From an uncultured Bacteroidia bacterium (GTDB lineage: Bacteria; Bacteroidota; Bacteroidia; Bacteroidales; UBA932): 64,000 nt of DNA. Shown here piece by piece: positions 59,582 to 64,000 of the stretch (positions are counted from its first letter, which is position 1; each line of letters starts with the position of its first letter). Made by a program: the position numbers and the translations under genes. Under the pieces are notes generated by a model, which was given only the letters and a program-made list of their open reading frames with translations, made no database searches and was not told where the DNA came from. The stretch covers positions 1-64,000 of the forward strand of contig CACZDC010000004.1 of NCBI GenBank assembly GCA_902779785.1, written 5' to 3'.

Positions 59582-61575
59582 TGAAATACAGGAATCTTAC
59601 ATCTGAAGAAATCAAAAAACTTGAAGCGGCTGGATGCGTGGCCCGGAACTGGTCTGACGTGCTCACGTCGGCATCGAGCCTGGACCCGGCCCGTATCCGC
59701 GGTGTCAATTTTATCGGCCCTGTGCGCATGGGCACTTTTGATAAAGAGTTCTCGCTCCCGGGGAATGTGGTGAAGCCGTCCGGAATCCGCAATGCTACCC
59801 TCAGCAACGTGACTGTCGGGGACAACTGTCTGATAGAGAACGTGGCCAATTACATTTCGAATTACGAGATAGGAGAGGACAGTTGCATAGACAACGTGGA
59901 TTTGATGTTCGTCGAAGGGGAGTGCACTTTCGGCAACGGGGTGGAAGTCTCCGTGATGAATGAAACCGGCGGACGCGAAGTGCGCATTCACGAAAAACTG
60001 ACGGCCCAGGTGGCTTATATCCTCACGATGTACCGTCACCGCCCGGAACTGACAGCGCGGCTTAACGCGCTGGCGGACGAGTTCGCCAATAGCCGACGGA
60101 GCACGTCCGGAAAGATTGCCTCCAATGTGATTATCCGCAATACCCGCTACATCAATGGAGTCAATGTGGGACCCTATGCGGTCATCAGCGGGGCTAGCAG
60201 ACTGAGGAACGGGACCATCGTGAGCAATGCCTCCGCCCCGGTTTGCATAGGTCACGGGGTGATAGCCGACGATTTCATTATCTGCAGCGGCTCTTCCGTC
60301 GAGGACAATACTACCGTCGACAGGTGTTTCATAGGCCAGAGTTGTCATTTCGGCCATGGATACAGCGCTTCCGATTCGCTCTTTTTCTGCAACTGCGTCG
60401 GGGAAAACGGCGAAGCCTGTGCCATTTTCGCCGGTCCGTTCACGGTCACTCATCACAAGAGTACGCTTCTGATTGCCGGCATGTTTTCATTCATGAATGC
60501 CGGCAGCGGTTCCAATCAGAGCAATCATCTCTACAAACTTGGGCCCATCCATCAGGGAATTCTGGAGCGTGGCTGCAAGACGGCCTCGGATTCCTATATC
60601 CTGTGGCCTTCCCGCATCGGCGCTTTTTCTCTTGTCATGGGGCGGCATGCCACCCATTCCGACACGACCAACCTGCCGTTTTCATACCTTATCGAGCAGC
60701 AGAATTCGACCTTCCTGGCCCCTGCAGTTAGCCTTCGGAGCGTCGGGACCATACGCGACGCCCAGAAATGGCCGAAGCGGGATGGGCGGAAGGACCCGGA
60801 CAAACTGGACAACATCAACTATAATCTACTGAGTCCTTTTACCGTTCAGAAAATGTTGAAAGGCATTCAGTTGCTCAAGAATCTGCAATACTCTTCAGGT
60901 GAACTCTCGGACGTCTATTCTTATCACAGTACCAAGATCAAGAACAGTTCGCTTACCAATGGGATTCGCCTGTATCGCGTCGCAGTCACCAAATTTCTCG
61001 GCAATTCCATAATCAACAGGCTTGGAAAGTTGCGTCCCGGGGCGTCGGACCAGGAAATACGCGAGGCCCTGATTCCGGACACGCCGCACGGCTCCGGCTA
61101 TTGGGTGGATCTTGGCGGAATGATTGCTCCGAAGGCTCTTGTCGAGGATTTGATGGACAGGATAGAGAAAGGGGAGATATGCGGCGTCGAGGCCATCAAT
61201 GCCAGCCTGGCCGATATCCATAGGAACTACTATAGTTATGAATGGACCTGGGCCTATGACAAATACAAGGACTTTTTCGGGATTGCGCTCGAGACCATCA
61301 CGGTCGCCGAAGTCATTTCCATCGTCAAGATGTGGAAGGAGGCGGTAATTGGCCTTGACAAGATGCTGTACGAGGATGCCCGCAAAGAATTCAACCTGGC
61401 GTCCATGACCGGTTTCGGCGCCGATGGCAGCAAAGAGGACAAGGAGCACGATTTCGAGCAGGTCCGCGGCGACTTTGAATCCAACGCCTTCGTCAAGGCC
61501 GTCCTCGATCACATCAAGACCAAAGAAGCCCTCGGCGACGAACTCATCGCCCGGCTATCGGGAGAAAGGAATTAA
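59578..61575 (+). CDS. DUF4954 protein, left-handed beta-helix
   Basis: The 665-residue cytoplasmic protein has the DUF4954 layout: ARIRGVNFIGPVRMGTFDKEFSLPGNVVKPSGIRNATLSNVTVGDNCLIENVANYISNYEIGEDSCIDNVDLM (hexapeptide-like turns, about 38-120), a second helical stack (NTRYINGVNVGPYAVISGASRLRNGTIVSNAS to TTVDRCFIGQSCHFGHGY, 180-265), and an alpha-helical C-terminal half from about 430. Such folds occur in sugar-nucleotide acyl- or nucleotidyltransferases, so a link with GlmS in amino-sugar metabolism is plausible, but the activity is unknown. Confidence 0.88.
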   Translation: MMKYRNLTSEEIKKLEAAGCVARNWSDVLTSASSLDPARIRGVNFIGPVRMGTFDKEFSLPGNVVKPSGIRNATLSNVTVGDNCLIENVANYISNYEIGEDSCIDNVDLMFVEGECTFGNGVEVSVMNETGGREVRIHEKLTAQVAYILTMYRHRPELTARLNALADEFANSRRSTSGKIASNVIIRNTRYINGVNVGPYAVISGASRLRNGTIVSNASAPVCIGHGVIADDFIICSGSSVEDNTTVDRCFIGQSCHFGHGYSASDSLFFCNCVGENGEACAIFAGPFTVTHHKSTLLIAGMFSFMNAGSGSNQSNHLYKLGPIHQGILERGCKTASDSYILWPSRIGAFSLVMGRHATHSDTTNLPFSYLIEQQNSTFLAPAVSLRSVGTIRDAQKWPKRDGRKDPDKLDNINYNLLSPFTVQKMLKGIQLLKNLQYSSGELSDVYSYHSTKIKNSSLTNGIRLYRVAVTKFLGNSIINRLGKLRPGASDQEIREALIPDTPHGSGYWVDLGGMIAPKALVEDLMDRIEKGEICGVEAINASLADIHRNYYSYEWTWAYDKYKDFFGIALETITVAEVISIVKMWKEAVIGLDKMLYEDARKEFNLASMTGFGADGSKEDKEHDFEQVRGDFESNAFVKAVLDHIKTKEALGDELIARLSGERN

Positions 61576-61593
61576 ACTCAAAGCTGCATTTTG

Positions 61594-61623
61594 TTTGCCG
61601 CATTAAAAAAAATGCTATATTTG
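61594..61623 (+). promoter_or_regulatory. promoter of the 93-residue protein gene
   Basis: TTTG (61594-61597), 18 bp, and TATATTTG (61616-61623) fit the Bacteroidetes consensus. The start codon is 20 nt downstream. It separates this gene from the DUF4954 operon. Confidence 0.78.
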
Positions 61624-61643
61624 TAAAGAAAATGTAGAATGCT

Positions 61644-61925
61644 ATGAATTTAAGAGACATTAAAAAAGACATCGAATATGTGGTCGGATCGTTTGTGGAC
61701 GATTGCACGATTTTTCTCGAGTCCCATCCCGGCAAGAATGCCGCAGAAGTTACTGACCTGATTGAAGAAGCCGTCGACCTGTACAATGACCTGCGCGACC
61801 GCGTCGGCAAGCCCGAAGGAGGCAAGAAAGCCTTTTACACCGGCATACGCAAGGAACTTGTAGAAAAAGTCGACGCCCTCTACGATAAACTCAGCGAAGC
61901 CGTAAAGAAAGGACTCGGCGAATAA
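61644..61925 (+). CDS. small helical protein of unknown function
   Basis: The 93-residue acidic protein is predicted helical throughout: NLRDIKKDIEYVVGSFVDDCTIFLESHPGKNAAEVTDLIEEAVDLYNDLRDRV, a short turn with KPEGGKK, and KELVEKVDALYDKLSEAVKKGL. It has no signal or membrane segment, so it is cytoplasmic. It has its own promoter and terminator. Similar short proteins are conserved in Bacteroidales; function unknown. Confidence 0.85.
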   Translation: MNLRDIKKDIEYVVGSFVDDCTIFLESHPGKNAAEVTDLIEEAVDLYNDLRDRVGKPEGGKKAFYTGIRKELVEKVDALYDKLSEAVKKGLGE

Positions 61926-61932
61926 TTAACAA

Positions 61933-61966
61933 AAGAATCCCGGGGCTTTCGAGCTCCGGGATTCTT
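61933..61966. terminator. bidirectional terminator
   Basis: AAGAATCCCGG (61933-61943) pairs perfectly with CCGGGATTCTT (61956-61966), flanked by A and T runs. It separates the convergent 93-residue protein gene and the small lipoprotein gene. Confidence 0.92.
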
Positions 61967-61984
61967 TTTTCTGTCGCGGATCAA

Positions 61985-62254
61985 TTACTTCTTGATAGCG
62001 TTGACAGCAGCGTCGGCAGCGGCGTTGACACCCTCGACAGCCTTCTCGGTAGCAGCGTCCTTGACGGCCTCTGCGCCTTCCTTGACAGCCTGCTCGACGG
62101 TCTTGGCCTCTTCGCACTTCTCTTCGCACTCTTTGGTGCACTCGGTCTTAGCCTCTTCAGCGGCTTCCTCGGCCTTCTTGCCGTTGTTGTTACCGCAAGC
62201 GACGGCGGCAGCGATCATAGCTACCATCGCGATGGACATAAAAACTTTCTTCAT
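61985..62254 (-). CDS. small Ala/Glu/Lys-rich lipoprotein
   Basis: The 89-residue protein has a lipobox at AAAVAC (Cys20), then NNNGKKAEEAAEEAKTECTKECEEKCEEAKTVEQ and an alanine-rich amphipathic helix (AVKEGAEAVKDAATEKAVEGVNAAADAAVNAIKK). Three cysteines at i, i+4 and i+8 lie on one face of the helix and might bind metal or form disulphides. It is probably an abundant envelope protein. The promoter is a perfect consensus. Confidence 0.85.
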   Translation of the reverse strand: MKKVFMSIAMVAMIAAAVACGNNNGKKAEEAAEEAKTECTKECEEKCEEAKTVEQAVKEGAEAVKDAATEKAVEGVNAAADAAVNAIKK

Positions 62255-62285
62255 TTTTTTAGATATTAACTAGTTAAACAATAGG

Positions 62286-62333
62286 TTTCACTTTGTGAAA
62301 TGCAAATGTAGATGTATTTTTTGATACATCAAA
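62286..62333 (-). promoter_or_regulatory. promoter of the small lipoprotein with palindrome at the start site
   Basis: On the minus strand TTTG (62333-62330), 19 bp, and TACATTTG (62310-62303) match the consensus exactly. Directly downstream, around the expected start of transcription, lies TTTCAC-TTT-GTGAAA (62286-62300), a 6-bp inverted repeat that could be an operator. Confidence 0.78.
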
Positions 62334-62368
62334 GAAAAATTTTTAAAAATTAGTCTTCGCCCTATTCT

Positions 62369-62866
62369 TCAAGCCCTTCTCGGCAGGTTGAAAACCTCCA
62401 AAGCACTGATTTCACCGCTTACAATCTGAAAGCGGAGAGCCGTCCGGACCGCGTGCCAGCCCTGAATGCCTGCGGCGCCAGGATTGAGATACAGGCAGTT
62501 GCAGGACTTGTCGAACTGGACTTTAAGTATATGCGAATGGCCGCATACGAAAATATCAGGATGATAAGTGCGGAGAAGCTCCGCAGCCTCGGGATAATAG
62601 TGCCCCGGAGAGCCTCCGATGTGAGTCATAAGCACTTTCATTCCTTCACAATCCCAGAAGCGGAAAAGCGGACAATGGTCCAGAAGACGGCGGTCGTCGC
62701 AGTTGCCGATTACGCCCTTAAGCGGCTTGAAAGCAGCTATCTCCGCCTCCGTATCCAGTCCTCCCCCGAAATCTCCGGCGTGCCAAATCTCGTCCACCGG
62801 CTCCAGAAATTCCCTGAACTCCCGGTCAAATCGTCCGTGCGTATCTGAAATAAGTCCTATGAACAT
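62369..62866 (-). CDS. YfcE/MJ0936-type metallophosphoesterase
   Basis: The 165-residue protein is a compact calcineurin-like phosphoesterase. Metal-binding motifs are in order: GLISDTHGRFD (Asp8, His10), WHAGDFGG (Asp32), GNCDD (Asn54, Asp56), THIGG (His81), CGHSHILKVQ (His109, His111) and LNPGAAG. This small type hydrolyses phosphodiesters; the natural substrate is unknown. Its start is directly after the stop of the FN3-like lipoprotein gene (62867), so the two are cotranscribed. Confidence 0.92.
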   Translation of the reverse strand: MFIGLISDTHGRFDREFREFLEPVDEIWHAGDFGGGLDTEAEIAAFKPLKGVIGNCDDRRLLDHCPLFRFWDCEGMKVLMTHIGGSPGHYYPEAAELLRTYHPDIFVCGHSHILKVQFDKSCNCLYLNPGAAGIQGWHAVRTALRFQIVSGEISALEVFNLPRRA

Positions 62867-63277
62867 CTATGGCGTTTTTACATTTTTCGGATTACTATAT
62901 ACCGTTCCGGAGCTGGTTTTCAAGTAAGCCTTGACATAATATGTGGTTTTGGATGCGCAGTTGTTCGGCAGGGTTTGGCCTGTGCCTGACAGTTTATGGC
63001 CACCAATCCACACCCTCCTGCCATTTGTACTCTGATCGGTAGAGTAATAGAATCCGATTTCATTGACTTCGTCGGCAACCACTCCGCTAGCTTGTACAGA
63101 ACATTTTATCCAGATGTCCACAGAAGACCTGCCTGCCGAAAGATTTGTAATCTGGATGCTTCCTTTTCCGGAGCCCGTCGAAGAGGATGAACCCGAACTG
63201 CCCGTGCCATCCTTTTGACATCCAGGAATCAGCATCACGATGGCAAACAAGATAAAGGCAATTACTGTTTTTTTCAT
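62867..63277 (-). CDS. small lipoprotein with FN3-like domain
   Basis: The 136-residue protein has a lipobox at IVMLIPGC (Cys20), a Ser/Gly-rich linker (22-42) and a beta-rich domain with the pattern of an Ig/FN3 module (VDIWIKCSVQASGVVADEVNEIGFYYSTDQST to TTYYVKAYLKTSSGTVYSNPKNVKT). No catalytic residues are evident. TATATTTG at 63325-63318 (minus) is a good -7 element, with TTTC near -33. It is followed directly by the metallophosphoesterase gene. Confidence 0.85.
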   Translation of the reverse strand: MKKTVIAFILFAIVMLIPGCQKDGTGSSGSSSSTGSGKGSIQITNLSAGRSSVDIWIKCSVQASGVVADEVNEIGFYYSTDQSTNGRRVWIGGHKLSGTGQTLPNNCASKTTYYVKAYLKTSSGTVYSNPKNVKTP

Positions 63278-63401
63278 ATGTAATAATAGGTTAAATGAAT
63301 TGCGCTCTTTAAGGAGACAAATATACGGAATAAATCAGTTTTTCGAAAAATAAGCCTTGTGACTACGAATATCGTGCTTCTTGCCCTTGTAGGGCAGGAA
63401 G

Positions 63402-63509
63402 CGTGAAATGTAAGTGCCTGGCCTGCATGTACTTACAAATAATCGTCTATGTTGGTTTACATAGACGATTTTACATAATAGACTGGCACTCAACCATTTG
63501 CATTTCACG
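63402..63509 (+). repeat. 108-bp palindromic dispersed repeat, copy C
   Basis: The element starts CGTGAAATGTAAGTG and ends CATTTGCATTTCACG and has exactly the length of copies A and B. The central stem is AATCGTCTATGT/ACATAGACGATT; the G-C pair of copy A (GTGTATG/CATACAC) is C-G here (GTCTATG/CATAGAC), a compensatory change. A GCTTCTTGCCC/GGGCAGGAAGC hairpin (63376-63402) abuts its left end. The remaining flanks differ from copies A and B. Confidence 0.85.
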
Positions 63510-63517
63510 GAGGGTAG

Positions 63518-64000
63518 TCAGAAAGAGAACTTATAGCCTATGCCGAGTATGCCGGTAAAAGATTTCTCGATATTGAACGACTTGAGTATCAGGTAGCTGT
63601 TGTCATCGTCGTCGCTGCGCCAGGCAGTGTCCACTTCGCGGTCCAGATTCCAGTCGAAAAGGCCGTAGAGCTCCAGGGAATGGTGCTTATTGATCTTCCA
63701 GTCGGCCCCTAGACCGGCGCGATAACGGTCCATACGGACGACGCCGTAACCGCCGAAGGAATAATTGCTCCAGGAAAGGGTCGCAGTATTGTAGGTAGCA
63801 CTGACCGCGGCCTCGTTAAGTGCGGTGCGAAGTTCCAGAAAAGCATAAGGTTCCACAGGCTTCCAGCCCTTGTAGGACAGTTTCAGGCGGCTTTTCAAAG
63901 CGAGCTTGTTGCGCGGCGCCTGGGTAGCATTGAACGCATCCGGACGGTTCGTCAGCTGGAAAGTCTCCCTGAGCGAAAGGCGGAAATCGCCCAGCGGCAG
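63518..64000 (-). CDS. DUF2490 family outer-membrane beta-barrel protein, 5' end outside window
   Basis: The frame is open from the window edge to the stop at 63518, giving the last 160 residues. The text alternates strands and turns typical of a small outer-membrane barrel: LGDFRLSLRETFQLTNRPD, RNKLALKSRLKLSYKGWKPVEPYAFLELRTALNE, DRYRAGLGADWKINKHHSLELYGLFDWNLDREVD and the end GILGIGYKFSF with a terminal aromatic. This is the DUF2490 pattern. The gene continues to the right of the window. Confidence 0.85.
   Translation of the reverse strand: MPLGDFRLSLRETFQLTNRPDAFNATQAPRNKLALKSRLKLSYKGWKPVEPYAFLELRTALNEAAVSATYNTATLSWSNYSFGGYGVVRMDRYRAGLGADWKINKHHSLELYGLFDWNLDREVDTAWRSDDDDNSYLILKSFNIEKSFTGILGIGYKFSF

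Overview
The window comes from a member of the Bacteroidota, most likely a gut-type Bacteroidales. The signs are a SusC/SusD pair, further TonB-dependent receptors (TBDRs), many BACON- and fimbrillin-type surface lipoproteins, type III glutamine synthetase, and promoters of the TTTG-N19-TAnnTTTG form. Coding sequence is dense with short spacers. I cannot fix genus or species. No rRNA, tRNA, CRISPR array or insertion sequence was seen.

Region 1 (1-23.2 kb) is a carbohydrate utilisation locus that I read as directed at N-acetylgalactosamine-containing glycans. A minus-strand run carries an AgaS-like sugar-phosphate deaminase/isomerase, a KbaZ/GatZ-like tagatose-bisphosphate aldolase subunit, SusC, SusD and a frameshifted CBM9-like lipoprotein. 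After a strong terminator come two DUF4874/DUF4832 lipoproteins, a CxxC lipoprotein and a fimbrillin-like lipoprotein. A DeoR-type regulator, with a palindrome inside its own promoter, is divergent from a plus-strand operon of PfkB sugar kinase, GH109-type alpha-N-acetylgalactosaminidase and CE7-type esterase. An EamA transporter, a GH36-like glycosidase, a third DUF4832 protein, a fimbrillin/CBM9 chimera and a 52-residue peptide follow.

Region 2 (23.3-42.6 kb) is a minus-strand block of at least eight tightly packed genes. It encodes BACON and OB-fold lipoproteins, a NUC1-type nuclease, an endonuclease/exonuclease/phosphatase, a TBDR, a DUF5689 OB-fold lipoprotein, an M3 peptidase and a Gfo/Idh/MocA oxidoreductase. 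Upstream lies a second pair, an Oar-like TBDR with an OB-fold lipoprotein. I propose this is an extracellular nucleic-acid (or nucleoprotein) capture system. The 975-bp gap between the two blocks holds hairpins, degenerate tandem repeats and a 108-bp dispersed palindromic repeat.

Region 3 (42.6-55.4 kb) is housekeeping: metK behind a SAM-II riboswitch with a plausible transcriptional switch, miaA divergent from smpB, then mutL, a rhomboid protein, a membrane nuclease-like protein, tsaC, rsmE, an EamA transporter, a nitroreductase, radA and a membrane-anchored peptide deformylase.

Region 4 (55.5-61.6 kb) is a three-gene operon glnN-glmS-DUF4954. It stands out because CATG is almost absent from the rest of the window (8 sites in the first 55.5 kb) yet occurs about 23 times in these 6 kb. 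This suggests a different evolutionary origin or a chimeric assembly. The final 2.4 kb carries small conserved genes, a third copy of the 108-bp repeat and a partial DUF2490 gene.
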